Part shown: piece by piece, positions 11,106-23,300 of the stretch
How the letters are laid out: each line of letters begins with the position of its first letter
Numbering within the stretch: position 1 is the first letter of the stretch
DNA from: Parus major
Taxonomy: Eukaryota > Chordata > Aves > Passeriformes > Paridae
DNA length: 64,000 nucleotides
Reading direction: 5' to 3'
Assembly: GCF_001522545.3 (NCBI RefSeq)
Contig: NC_031773.1
Location: forward strand, 47,042,359 to 47,106,358
The notes under the pieces: generated by a model
The model's database searches: none
The model's input: only the letters and a program-made list of their open reading frames with translations
What the model was told of the DNA's origin: nothing
Program-made: the position numbers and the translations under genes

Positions 11106-12399
11106 TATACCACAGCCATCAGTTGTTTTCAATGTGCCCAGCAGCATTTATCTTCTGGACACCTCTTGTCCCAAGAGGGTGTGTAACAGTAAGTCCTTTG
11201 TCACAGGGCAAGATCTGAAACAAACTGCAATTCTTATTACCATAAGAAAGAAACTGCAGAAAACACCTGATTTCCTCCCACTTATTGGCATGGATCTGTT
11301 CTGGGCACTGCTGCTGCCTCTTCGTGGCTGCCTGTGCCTACCTCAGATGAGCAACTGCTGAGAAAAACTTCCATCATAACTTGCAACAACATCACAGAGG
11401 TTTTGTGAGGAGCTATGAGGCTTCCCTTATCGTACTTTAAGGGATCATGTAAGGAATTAGGCACAAACTTCCCTTCCACAACCACAGTTGGGTCTGAACT
11501 CTGGGCCAGAAACCCCTCAGCACAGCTTTCCTACATGCTCTGCAAAAGTAGCTCCTCTGCACCCCCTGCACCCCCCAGCTGCAGCTGCAGACATCCTGGG
11601 AAGCTCAGGCTGCTGCAAACCCCTTTTTCAGAGGTATCTCAGCAGCTGGTATCTGTCCCTGGCTGCAAGAGCAATGGGCAGGGTTAGGGACACTGTGAAG
11701 GTGAGTTCAGCTTGGATCTCAGGCTGATGGGAGGAAAGCCAATAACTTCATTCCCTGATCATCCACTTTCCAAATGTGTGAGCGAAGCTGCCATCCAAAA
11801 AAGCACTGCAATAAAAAGCAGCCCTACACACTTCCCAATTCATCCTTCCTCCATCACTAGTAGAGCCAGCATTTTCTAGCTCCTTGCCAGCAGCCTGTTC
11901 TTCAGTCTACTTGCTATGCAGCCCTATTCTCCTGCTGTGTCCCCACGCTGCTCACCCGTCCCCGCCCCCTCAACGAAGAGTCCTCATCACGGCCCAGCCG
12001 AGCGCTGGCTGAGGTGTCACAGCCCCCCTCCAGCCTCTGCAGGGCTGGCCTGGAGAACCAACTTGCTTCTGTCAGACGGGTGAGCAGATTTTGGCTGCAA
12101 ATACTGAAAAGAGGGAGTTTCATTTAAAGACGTTAGCTTTCTGAAGCTTTTTCTGGAGCAGTTCTGCAGATATTAAATGTGCCTTAATCTTGCTGGACCA
12201 GCTGATCTTCAGCACCTCATTTTGCAGTGGGACATCCATGTCCCCCCAAAGACACGAAAGAGTCCTTGGTCTTCCATCCAAAAGCGTGTCTCATATAGAT
12301 AAGCTGTCTGACCCCTTCTAAACCCGTGCTACACCTCACTCCAGCCTCTTGTCTTCAATGTCACCCGTGGATCCTCTATGCCACCTCCCACTGCCCCCG

Positions 12400-13320
12400 A
12401 GATGCCGTGGGTACACTTGTGACAGGAGCCCCAGGGAGCATGTTGCAAGCGGCGGGGCCAAAACTGCTTGGGGGAGGCTGGGAGCAGCACTCCCGAACAC
12501 AGGAGAATTTGGGCACAGAACCCTCCCGTGTGCATGGCTGGGAGCACAACCCAGGTTGCAGCGTTACAAGCCGTGGGCTTACCCTGACCGCAGAAGATTC
12601 CCCCGGACCTGGGCACCTTGGGGCACCTGCAGCTTGGGGCACGGAGCTGCCGCTGGCTGGGGACCCAGACGTGACCTCGCTCCCATGCACCGCATCCCCA
12701 GCAAGCACCGCTACCTGCCCTGCCACCTGCCACCTACCTTCTTCCACGGGTGCAGGGCGACGGGATGAGACTGCTCCCTCTGGCACCTGCCGGGTCCCAG
12801 CCGGGATGAGTCAGGCTCCTTTCCCGACCAGGAGGTGCCAGGGAGAAGGGACCCCGCCGGGAGAGCTGAGCGACAGCGGGAGGCGACAGGCGCGGATGGG
12901 CGGGAGGAAGGCAGGGAGGGAGGGAGGGATGGCGGGAGCAGCTGCGGCGGGCGGGGGAAGGACAAGGAGCCAGCAGCGTGGCCTCATTGCCCACCGGGAT
13001 TCCCGGGGGCTTCCCCCACCGCCTTCCCGGCAATGTCAGCCCCGCTCCAGCCTCCCCGGGGTACCCCACAGCCGGCCTTCCCCCACACACGCAAGAACGA
13101 CTGTCTGCCACGGATTGCATCCCAGCGCGGGGAGCGGGGAGCATTTTAGCAGTGGTTGCTATGGCGACGAGCCTCCCCAGTTCACCCGCACATGGTACCC
13201 GGGTCAGAGCCACGGGTGAGCTGGCCGCGGGATGCTCTCCGTCCTCCCGCATCATCCGCAGCTCGGCTGCAGCCCGGAGGAGGAGAAACGCTGGGGCAAA
13301 CGTGTGTGAGCTCGAGCTGA
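12400..13320 (-). promoter_or_regulatory. SMIM45: CpG island, probable SMIM45 promoter and first exon
   Basis: CpG-dense, GC-rich sequence, strongest at about 12830-13290, lies at the 5' side of SMIM45 and includes the gaag|gtaggt minus-strand donor at 12738/12737. The transcription start is not visible but would lie right of 12738. Several long open frames cross the block on both strands, as expected by chance in GC-rich DNA. Confidence 0.5.
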
Positions 13321-16300
13321 TGGAGATGGACAGAAAGTTCAGGCTCCACAGATTTACCGGCGTGTGCAGCCCAGGGACTGGGGGCTGGTGGTTTTTCATC
13401 CGTGGATGGGAGGCAGAGAGAGAGAGAGAAAGGTGGAAGAGGCAGGGAGGTTATCACTCCCTTCAAGGCTTTTATGTAAAATTAAATCAACACTTTGACC
13501 AAAAGAATCTTACATCAGGAAACAGAAAAACTGTCTGAAGTACTATTCTTGTTTTCACTGAAACACCTTTTTCCTGAATCCATTTACCCAGTTCTGTCAT
13601 TGCTGCTGCTAAAGAGATGTTTTGTTTAAACATTTTCAGCTTTTCAGCAGCACAAAAATAGGAACATGCAAACCCACCGGTTTGGGTTTTTCATAATGGA
13701 GTTTTTTTGTTGTTTGGTTTGTTGGTTTTTTTTTTTCCCCCACAAAGTGAAATTTTCACCATGACCTAGAAATTGTTTAACACAAAAAAGTTTTAGCAAA
13801 ATCAATCAAACAACTGGCTCCAGCCTGAAGAACTGCCTGCTCTCCTGTCTGTGCTGTCTAGCTCCACCCACTTAGTTTTTGACACTTACGGCCCTGCAGA
13901 TGTGCCCCAGTGAGTTATTGTAAAGGTTTTCAGGATTACTAGTATCTACTGAAATGTATGAGGCCCAAATTTGTGACTGCTACACTCTAGAAGGTGTGAG
14001 ATTTGAGGTACTACTTCCCAGTAGGTTATGTCTCAGGCACAAATGAGTTAATCCTCTCTCCAAGCCAACCTGTGGATGGTGACAGAGCCCATGTGTGCTT
14101 GCCAGCTCCAAGGGTAATGCACAGTAAGGGTCTGTGCCAGGGTTTCATCCACCAGTGCACAGACAGGCTGTGATGGAGCTGTGGGAGCTGACTGCTACGC
14201 TCTGTGATTTCCTCTTCATCCTCTTTTGGTCCTCCTGAGCCTCACTTCTTGATGTAACTTCATAACAGCTTAGAAACATTGAGTATAGACCTTGCAAGCC
14301 CTCCATACCTAGCAGGATATCTGCATGGAGCATCAGATCCATTAGGTTTAGCTATCTGCTTCTTGGTTTGCCCCAGTAAGGTGGGCACTCCAGATGATTG
14401 CCATTGTGGAGCCTGTAATCGTGCCTTAATTTTAACCTCAGTGAAGTTCAGACATGACACTCACCTTGACCATCGGCACAGTAACTGCTTCACTAATCCC
14501 ACTGCAGGAGGTGGACACAAGCCTCACAGTTTTGACCATACTAGGAGAGAAACCTGTGGCTTGGAGAAAAAGATTTTTAAAAATAACTTTGGAAGGATAT
14601 TGTTTATTGCATCCTCAGAGCAAATGTTAAGGACAGGCAAAGACAGTCCATTTGAGAGGGCAAAAGGAAAACCCCTTTCCAGGTGTGCAAAGAAATTGAG
14701 TGGGAGATCAGTGGTTGCTGGCACAAGGTAGGAGACTATTCATTTATCCAGGTGTCTGGTCAGTGGTGAAGCTACAGGCACCCAGTAGAGCCTGCCAGGC
14801 CAGGCATCTTCATGCCACAGGGTGTAAGCTCCTCCCATTGCCCCAAGCCAACTGTCCCAACTCTCTGTTCTAGGTCACCTCAGGGGCACATCAGAGCCAA
14901 TGTGTGTTTGTCAGTCTTCAACTTGTTCCCAGGTTTAAGCTCAGGCTTAATGCCAGCATGCTGCTCAGGCAGCCAAAACCCCAGAACAGCAATAGTTTTG
15001 ACTCACGAGGTCATTTTCTCCTCTGGCTCGCTTCTCTGCCATGCAAACACTGGGAGCACATGACAAGGAATGGTGATCACATCTTTCTGCAGCCATCACC
15101 ACAGCAGTGGGCAAGGTCATGACATGGCAGCCTCACTTGCTTCAAGCAGGAGTCCCCCCAGAGAAGTCTGAAGCACCCTTGGATGCACCCTTGCAGCAAG
15201 AAAAAGACATGGGGCTTTGTGCTGCTGGAGCTGGGAAACGCTTGAAGACCCTATGCCTCTGACACAGCTGCTTGCTGCCTGTGACAGGGCGCTCAGGTGC
15301 TGTCACATCCTTTGGTTTCCAACAAGAACTGAAGCTTTGAGACAGCTCCAGGCATTGATGTGCCAGTACAGCTCAATCTGCATGGAAACAGTTCAGCTGC
15401 AGTTCAGCTTTCACCTCAGATGAGGCTGCTGTGTGCCACTCAGGTCTTCCAGGCATAATCTTGTGCATATCATTCTGCCTGATGCCTTGGGGCCTTCCAG
15501 CCCCCTTCACCTGGCTTGGAGGAAGCCTCTGAGTGTCTGTGCATACACTGAGCCCCTCAAAGCCGTTCATCCCAGGACACCTGCCTATCACCAAGCCTCT
15601 GACTGCATCCGTATTTCTGGGCAACCACAAATTCACCTGCGTGATGAAGGCGAACATGGAGTCAGGTTTGATGTGAGAGGGCCACCTAGCCAGACCAGAG
15701 ATCATGAAACCCTTCTCAAAACAAAAGACAAAAGCCTTGGCTGGGAACAAAAAAAAGGAGATAGTCAGGCAACCTTGGGCACATACTTCCTGTATGTAGC
15801 ATGCCTGTAAATCACAGCATAAGCAAGGACTGAGCTCAGCTTAATCCCAGGCCTGGTTAAGTGTTATTCCAGTCTTCCTTAACAAGTTTTTTCACTGTTC
15901 TTTAGTGTCCTTTAGCCTTTTATCAGCATCTTCTGAGATGACCAGACCCAGGTCAATGCATGTCTTTAAAGCAACACCAATCTCCCAATATTACTTTCTC
16001 AATGTAAAGAGAAGCATGGGAGAAGATGGAGTTTATCAAACTTGCCTTTCCCAAGGTCTGCAGTAGAGGACAAAACTTCAGCAAGGGTCACAGAAATGCT
16101 TCCCTGCTCAGCTGCTGGAGGTGAGGGAGCTGCTGCAGGAGGCAGAAGGCACATGGGATGCACGGCAGGGCATCAGTTGGGGATAGTCTGGTGGGAAAGC
16201 AGACTAACTCACCTTCTGGGTACTAATGCAGCTTCAGAAAAGGAAACCCAGTAGAGAAGCTTTGCTGAGTTGATCAAAAACTAAGGAAATATGTATAGTG

Positions 16301-18500
16301 AGTTAAATTAAAGAGCAGAATGAAAAAAGCTGACTTACTTTGGGTCTAAAAATAGCTGTGAAGAGCCTTTGCCAAAGGAAGCAGAAATTGCCAGCAACAT
16401 ATGTGAAAATGTCATTAATTTCTCTAATAATTTGCACTTGCTGCAAATGATATAATTTTTGTCTATTAATGAGAGAACATGTGCAATCAAATACACACGA
16501 GTTCTATCTTGCAGGCTTCCCAGGAGGGATGATGAGAGGTCAGCCTGGAGCCAATAAAGCATAAGCAGGTGACATCTCATAGAATTCATACTGAACTCTC
16601 AGGAGCTGGGAGCAGTCACTAAGACAACTGGGACCATGATCTTCTCTAGACCACCTCTGAAGCTTGTCTCTTTGCTCCGAAGGCTGCTCAGGAAGAACCA
16701 AGAGAAAAATCTGAGAGAAAATATCTTGAGATGCAGGCACTGGATGAATCATATAGAAAACTGGCCATGGATACATGAGGACTAGGTGTGCTTTTTAACA
16801 TTTTTTGTACTGGCTGGTGTACTCCTGCTGCAGTAGCAGCTGACCCATTCCGAGCAACCACTGGTGATGGCCAGGCCAAGTCTTGCTGCTGTTAATTGTG
16901 ATTTTTTTGGCAGCATCTTCATGCTGGCTGCAATACACCTCTGCCCATCTGTGGAATGGTTTGTGCTATCAGAGAAATGTACAATGGCCCACAGAGTAAA
17001 ATCAGGAGCTCTCTCCTTCCATATCATGCCCCGCTCTTGTTCCTTCTGCTTACACTCTGGGCCAGTGCACTGACACCTGTCTCAGCTCTCCTGCACCACT
17101 CAGAAGCAGAGATCAACTCATTATTCCCACTTTGCAAACTGGAAATGGAGCAAAAAGAGGTGAAACAACCTGACACAGTCACACAGGGATATGTAAAATA
17201 CACCCTGGTCTCCAACACCAACCACATCTCATCCCTCTCCCTTCCTCTCCTTGCCAACCTCCAAATCTAGGCAAGAGTTGCAGCCACATTGCCAACCCAA
17301 ACCTCCATTTCCTTATAATGTCCTCTACCATGAAAAATAATTTTCTAACTGTGGGATGAGTGGTAGCTCATCTGGATCCACTGAATGTCAACAGACACCA
17401 GCATGGTGAGAAGACGGAAGCCTGCAGCAGCAGGGCACAGCAACCATGTCCCTGACCAGACACTAAAGCCACCCAGGCCCTTCAGTGGGGCCAGAGAGCA
17501 GGCAACAGGGGGCAGAAAGAGGACAAACCCCTTTTAGGTGGGTGCAAGAGCTTTTAACATTTTTCCACACCTTCAGCAGCCCAAAAGGAACATTGTTCTA
17601 TTTGCTCTCTACATCCCCCCAGCCTGGGAGCCGGCTTTTGTTATTTTATTGCATCTGCTTGTCTCCCATCTTTAGGACACGTCTGCCCTGAATTCATCCT
17701 CCCTTCCCCCCACCAAACTCAAAAACAGCCAGAAATATCTTGCAATCTCTTCTGCTTCACCTGTAATTTGTCTCATGCTGGCAATGAGGGAAACCGTCTG
17801 CCTTTGTCAAGATCAAAAACGCCACAGTGGCCACGTGATGTCAGCTTTCGTTAACCCTGTCTCTCTCCCCTTTGCCTCCCCTCTCCAGATTGTTGCAGAG
17901 ATGCAGATGTGTATTCTTTCTCCTGCAGTTCTCTTCCTCCCCTGACTGCAACAGCACATCTCCTGCCATTTGCAGGTATCCTGGTTGAAAGGGCAGGGAA
18001 AGCCAGCACCAGCAGGCAGCAGAATGGAGAACCCATTGGACCTCATGTGGACCCCCTTCCACACAAAGGTGGAGCCAAACTCAGGGCTGAGGCAAAGATC
18101 AGGAGATGCAGCAAGGTGGACCACAGGCCACTGAGGTACACTGGACCCTCCGAGGTTTTACATAGCTGCATGTCATCCTCCTGCTCTGACCTCGGAATGG
18201 GAAAATCTGAGCCTATCTCTGTTACTGCAGTGCTTCTGTATCACGGGCCTGTATCACAGGCAGGGGAGCACAGGGCTGAGGAGGGGCTGACCAGATTGAG
18301 GGGTGAAGGGAAACGCACCCAGGAAGGGGCAGGATGGAGGCTGAGCCTGCTGGAGCTGCTGCAAAACCTTGCACAGAATAACTCAGTGTGCAAAGCCAGT
18401 TGCTACTGCCACACAGTGGTAGGGAAATTCCCTTCCCAAGCTATGTTATCAAGCAGTATTTATAGTATGGAAGTGTATTAACTATGTTAACATTTTTCCC
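13320..18500. other. Intergenic region between divergent SMIM45 and CENPM
   Basis: No gene is recognised. It holds a GA microsatellite (13414-13430) and T-rich low-complexity DNA near 13700-13740. No exon with family similarity was found on either strand. Confidence 0.6.
13414..13430. repeat. (GA)n microsatellite
   Basis: About seven AG dinucleotide units within a purine-rich stretch. Confidence 0.85.
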
Positions 18501-18507
18501 TCATACT

Positions 18508-19014
18508 TGGTACCGGTGAGGCCACAGCTTTTGGGGCCCTCACTACAAGAAAGACATTGGGGTGCTGGAGCATGTACATAGAAGGGCAGAGAAGGAGCTG
18601 ATGACGTGTCCAGAGCGCAAATGTTGTGAAGAGCAGCTGAGGGAGCTGGAGTTGTTTAGCCTGGAAAAAACAAGGCTCAGGGGAGACACTATTGCTCTCT
18701 ACAGCTCCCCAAAGGGAGGCTGTAGCCGGTGGAGGTCGGTCTCTACTCACAGATAACAAGCACTAGGATAAGAGGAAACAGCCACAAGTTGCTCCAGGGG
18801 TGGTTTCCATTGGATATTAGGAAACATTTCTGCACTGAAATAGTGGTCAGGAAGTAGAACAGGCTGCCCAAGTGTGTGTTGGAGTTACCATCTCTGAAGT
18901 GTTTGAAAAGGTGTGGCATGTGGGGACATGGTTATTTTGAACATGGCAGTGTTGGGTTAATGGTTGGACTCAACGATCTTAGAGGTCTTTTCAATCTAAC
19001 GATCCTATGATTCC
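18508..19014 (+). mobile_element. CR1 LINE, 3'-end fragment
   Basis: The segment follows the 3' region of CR1 retrotransposons block by block: ctcactacaagaaagacatt, gctgagggagctgg, gttgtttagcctggaaa, gatattaggaaacatttctg, acaggctgccca, then the terminal gatcttagaggtctttt and a tail ending ctatgattcc. It is 5'-truncated, as is usual for CR1, and carries internal deletions and substitutions. No useful coding capacity remains. Confidence 0.93.
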
Positions 19015-19339
19015 ATGCATTAGTTCACATTATAAACTGCAATGTAAGGAGGCAGTGGAATTTTACTGAAGCCTTCACTATTGTTCAGTCTTGAGCAAGC
19101 AAAAGAACAACAGCTCATGGCAAGGGCCAGGGAGCAGCACAGCCCTGGAAATAAGGGCTCTGCTTCCCAGAAGCTAATGGCTATTCGTGATCCCCCTGCA
19201 CAACCAAAGCAAGGCCAGTTCCTCCTCTCAGCATCCCTCCAGTATTGCCTGCGAGTGCCTCAGGCCCAGCAGATCCCTAGACACGGGGATGCCACAGGAA
19301 TAGCGCTGCTTTGCAGGGTTTTATGGTGATTTGCCGTCC

Positions 19340-19717
19340 TTGGTGGTCTGTCACTCCATGTGGTACCTGAGCGCTCAAAGGGGCCTCACACTGTACTCCT
19401 GCATCACTGCACTCCACAACTTCCTCGTGAGGGAAAGTCCAGGGGCAGGCACTGGTCTCTCTGCCATCTGCGAAAAGACCCAGGACAATGACCTGAAGCA
19501 GTGTCAGGGGAGATTTAGGCTGGGTATTAGAAAAACTTTCTTCACTTAGACAGCGCTCAGGCACAGCAACAGGCTCCTGAGGGAAGTGGTCACAGCACCA
19601 AGCCTGACAGAGTTCAAGAGGCGTTTGGACGACGTTGTCAGGCACACGGTGTGACCCCTGGCGCTCCTGGGGCCCGTGGTGTGACTCCTGTGCAGGGCCA
19701 GGAGCTGGACGCGATGC
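19340..19717 (+). mobile_element. CR1 LINE, 3'-end fragment of another subtype
   Basis: This matches a CR1 3' variant marked by cacaacttcctcgtgaggg, tgaagcagtgtcagggg, acaggctcctgagggaagtg, cacagcaccaagcctgacag and gtgcagggccaggagctgga. It is truncated at the 5' side. At the 3' side it stops near 19717 without the usual terminal repeat and runs straight into the CENPM CpG island. The coordinates of both ends are approximate. Confidence 0.88.
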
Positions 19718-19719
19718 GG

Positions 19720-20350
19720 CTCCCTCCCGGGCCGGGATATCCCGTGAGGCGATGGCCGGGCCCCGCCGCGCCCCCTGCCGCCCGTCGGTAACCGCGCGCG
19801 CCCCGCCCGCCCCGCCCATCAGGCCCCGCCCCAGCGCTAACGTCAGCGCAAGGCGGAGCGCGGCTGCCGTTTGAATTCCGGCGGGCGGCGCCGTCTCCCG
19901 CGAGGATGGCGGTGCTCCGGCCCTTGGACAAGCTCCCGATGCTCAACTCCGGCGTCCTCCTGGTAGGTCCGGCGGGGACGCAGCTCCGCAGCCCGGCCCC
20001 GACACCCCTTCTCCTTCCCTTTCCCCAGCCCGGCCTCGCTGTGGGGGCCAGCCCGTCCCGGGCCTTTCCTGCGCGCCGGCCCCGCCCCGGTGGCACTGCC
20101 TGTCCGGGGCCGATTGGTGCGGCCGGCGGCGGCTGTGGCTGACCGCGCTCTCGCCTCTGCCCGCAGCTCGTGGGCACGGACGAGGCGCTCCAGCAGAAGC
20201 TGGCGGAGGCGATCCTCCAGGAGAAGAAGGACTTCAACATCAGCATGTGAGTGGTGGGGAGCGGGATGCGCCGCCTGTGGCCCCGGGCCCGTACGGGGCC
20301 CGCTGCCACCTGGTCCAAGAGCTGCAGACCAGCGGCTGTGACGCGAATTC
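19720..20350 (+). promoter_or_regulatory. CENPM: CENPM CpG-island promoter
   Basis: A CpG island covers the CENPM start, exon 1, intron 1 and exon 2. Directly upstream of the ATG are GC boxes (ccgccc types, 19801-19832), a CRE-like taacgtca at 19838-19845 and a TTTGAA hexamer at 19870-19875. TTTGAA matches the cell-cycle CHR consensus (TTYGAA) bound by MuvB/DREAM-type complexes at G2/M genes, which suits a kinetochore gene. No TATA box is evident. Binding is inferred from sequence only. Confidence 0.7.
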
Positions 20351-23300
20351 ACAGAAAGCTTCCGCTTCAGATTCATGATGCACCGAAGTTGGTTAAAAAC
20401 GCAGGTTCCATCCCCGAGTGGGAGCTGTAGAGCGCACGGTTCAGAGAGAGACTTCTCTCTTGCGAACGCCAGAGAGCACCACTGCCCAGATGTGAGCGCA
20501 TCTGCAGCGGGCAAACCCCTCTGTCCTCAGGGCAGGCGGTTTGGGCATGATTGGAAACGGGGCGTGGGGGAAGCATTTCCCACGTTCACCATGCACACAC
20601 CCTTGTCTTTTGCACGTTGTACAGATGTTGGATTACTAAATTGGAAAGGTGTGAGAACAACACATTTTTTCTCCCCTGCCTGAAAGACAGAAATTAAACA
20701 TCTTGGGATAAAATGGGACAGGTACAATGCTTACAAGTACTTGCAGGTGAACAAGTGTTTCTGGAAGATGTCCATTGCTTTGGATCTCTTTGTAGCTATT
20801 TTCTGGTTTGTATGCACACACGTGCTTTTCCTCCTCGAGCTATTAAGATGCGCTTGGAATTTCAGCTTTAGCCACATGACATGTCCTGTCTTAAAAGCTT
20901 GATTAACTAACTTTTTACAATAAAATGTCCTTGACAGCTCTCTTGCCAAGACCAAATGAGTTTAGTCAGCTCTTCAGAAGGTGTTTGTGTTATTTTGCTG
21001 CTGTAATCCATGGCTATGCAGTAAAAGCAACCTGAGCTACTGTTCTGCTGGCTAATTAGAGTGACTGTAGTGCTCTGATTGTGGCATCTTGGATGTCTGT
21101 GCTAACTAATAGTAAATGAATTACCCCATTTTCTATGTGAAACCTGCAGCCTCTGCTGAGCTGTGGAGTGCCATAACTAGATGGCTGCTGGTACTACAGC
21201 TGGGTTACTGCCCAAAGGCACAGAATTGTGTGCTCTTACTACAGAGCAACATACATCCCTGTGTAAATTTTGCCAGGAAAGCAAAGTCCGTGGGGTTTCC
21301 CCACCCCCCACTGCGTTACTTTGGGATTATACACATTACAAACAAATATGATATCTAATCTGACAGGTCTACCTGCCAGGTACAGCTGTTGGGCAAAGAA
21401 TTACAGGGTTTGGGTTTTTTGTGTTTCTTATTGCGGGGTGGGGGAGGCTTCTGCAGTGCATATCTGGAGACTGCTGACATCATCTAGTCACATTGGTTTA
21501 AATATAGCAGAATTCCAAATAATGCAGTGCTTTTCTGGGTCGCTTTTTTCTTCCCCCTAAACAATGAGATCTGATACTTTCATCAGTCTCCCTAAACTTC
21601 ACCTTAAATTAATAAGCTGGTTTGTGTTGCAGTGTATCTTTCAAGCTCCCTTTGCTCATCTCATTTGCTAATTTCAGATTGTTTTTGTTAAATCGTATCT
21701 TCCATAAATGGAAGAAACAAAACACCTGTACATGGAGACTAGCAAATAAAACTAAAAACTACATAGGATTAATAGAAGGGAATGTGTACCATGGTCTGTG
21801 GCTGCTGGAGAAAACTGTTAAGTCCTTGAGACCGAATTGCTAGAAGTAATATTCCCCAAGAAGACCAGAATCAGTGTTCCTTGGCTTCCAGAGAGGAAGT
21901 GGATTGTGAGTGATTGAACTTCTTGGATGTTTGTTTGCCCAGTTTAAATTAAGGTGATCTTCCAAAAATGCAGTGCTGATAATGTTCTTCACTGCAGAAG
22001 ATCCAGTTATGTACTGCTGAAATCTTTTTTGGCTGAGTTTTTGGTTGGTTTGTTTGTTTGTTTTCTGTTGTTAGTTGCTTGTGGTTGTTTGGCCTTTTTA
22101 GTGGGAAGAGATGCAAAAATCCCCACCCTGTATTTCTTCCAACAGGTCTAATTAGCAGTGGTGGTACTGTGTAGAAGGACGCCTAAACTAACCTAGTAGC
22201 TCCTGACATAGTGAAAGGGTTAAAAGAAGGGGTAGTGATATAATAGAAGCTCTTTTTGAGTTATAACTTAACCTATAAAGCTGTCCTAGTGACAGATTTG
22301 TGGTTTAAGGTTCATCTGTACCTGGAAAGGTCACCTCTCCTGTGTGAGCATATGAGCAGTGTCTCTGCAATGTGACAGAAAAGCACTGATGCATTTTAAC
22401 TAAAACTTGGCAGCAAAATATTCCAGTAAAGAATTGGGGTTTTTGTTAGAAAGGACTCTTTGTAACAATTAAATGGAATGATTTGTCATACAGATCTGCA
22501 CGGAGAAAATGTTTCTGTGAGCCTTGTTATGCTCTAATAAGTGTCCCATTATGACCAGCCTTGTCTAGCAATTACCATTGTGCCTGTCAGCAACTATGAG
22601 TGGGCCTAAGATATGAGAGTACCACTTAAACAATCACAGTGTCTCTTAAATGCCCACGTATTTAGTTATTAGTAGGCTTCCTGGTAACTTGCTACAGGGT
22701 GAACTGCAGTGGTTATGGGATTATGGGTAAGTGGATACTGTTTTGTCAAGCTATTTGGTTAAAGTGGCAATTTTTTTATCTTTCAGTCACCTTGCTAGAT
22801 CCCTCCCCTTACCTTCAGAGAGGGATCATCTTCGGCCCAGGATAGACCTGATTGTGTTTATGATTGACATCAAGAGCAAGTACAGGTAAAAGAAGGGCAA
22901 AAAAATGAGGGGGGACTAATATTCTTTCTTGGTTTGATGGTTAAATCTACATTTTTACCGTGTTGGAATTGCTGCATAGTCGGTTTCAAACCCAAGACTT
23001 GCTATGGTAGAAGAACTCAGTAATATATGCAGTGGCTTTCTGGCCTCCAGCAGCGGATTAGGACTGAACTGCTCTGTCCAATAACATGGCTGTTGTGCAC
23101 TAAGTTGCCGTAGCAGAGAAGGCAGAATTTATTTCTGGATCTGGATATGTGACAGTAGGGACTGAGCTTTGGAAAGATGCTGCCTGTAGAATTAGATGGA
23201 AGTGCTGGTGGTGCTGTGAAGTTCTGTGATATGCAGGAGTCTGATGTGCGCTGGGCAGCGCTGCCCAAAAACCAGCAAGTGTCTGTGTCCTCAGTTCACT

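Larger units (their letters stand above)
9418..12737 (-). other. SMIM45: Probable SMIM45 5' UTR intron
   Basis: On the minus strand a strong donor, gaag|gtaggt (first intron base 12737), lies in the CpG-rich block. A strong acceptor, tttctctggcag|cc (last intron base 9418), lies immediately before the SMIM45 ATG. Joining them gives a 3320-base intron and a non-coding first exon. The acceptor is clear; the pairing with this donor is inference. The TTTTA microsatellite with the N gap lies inside it. Confidence 0.5.

Noticed and set aside
12326..13219. Plus-strand open frame of 297 codons in the CpG island
   Set aside because: Stop codons are rare by chance in GC-rich DNA. The block is better explained as the SMIM45 promoter, and the peptide is low-complexity with no family match.
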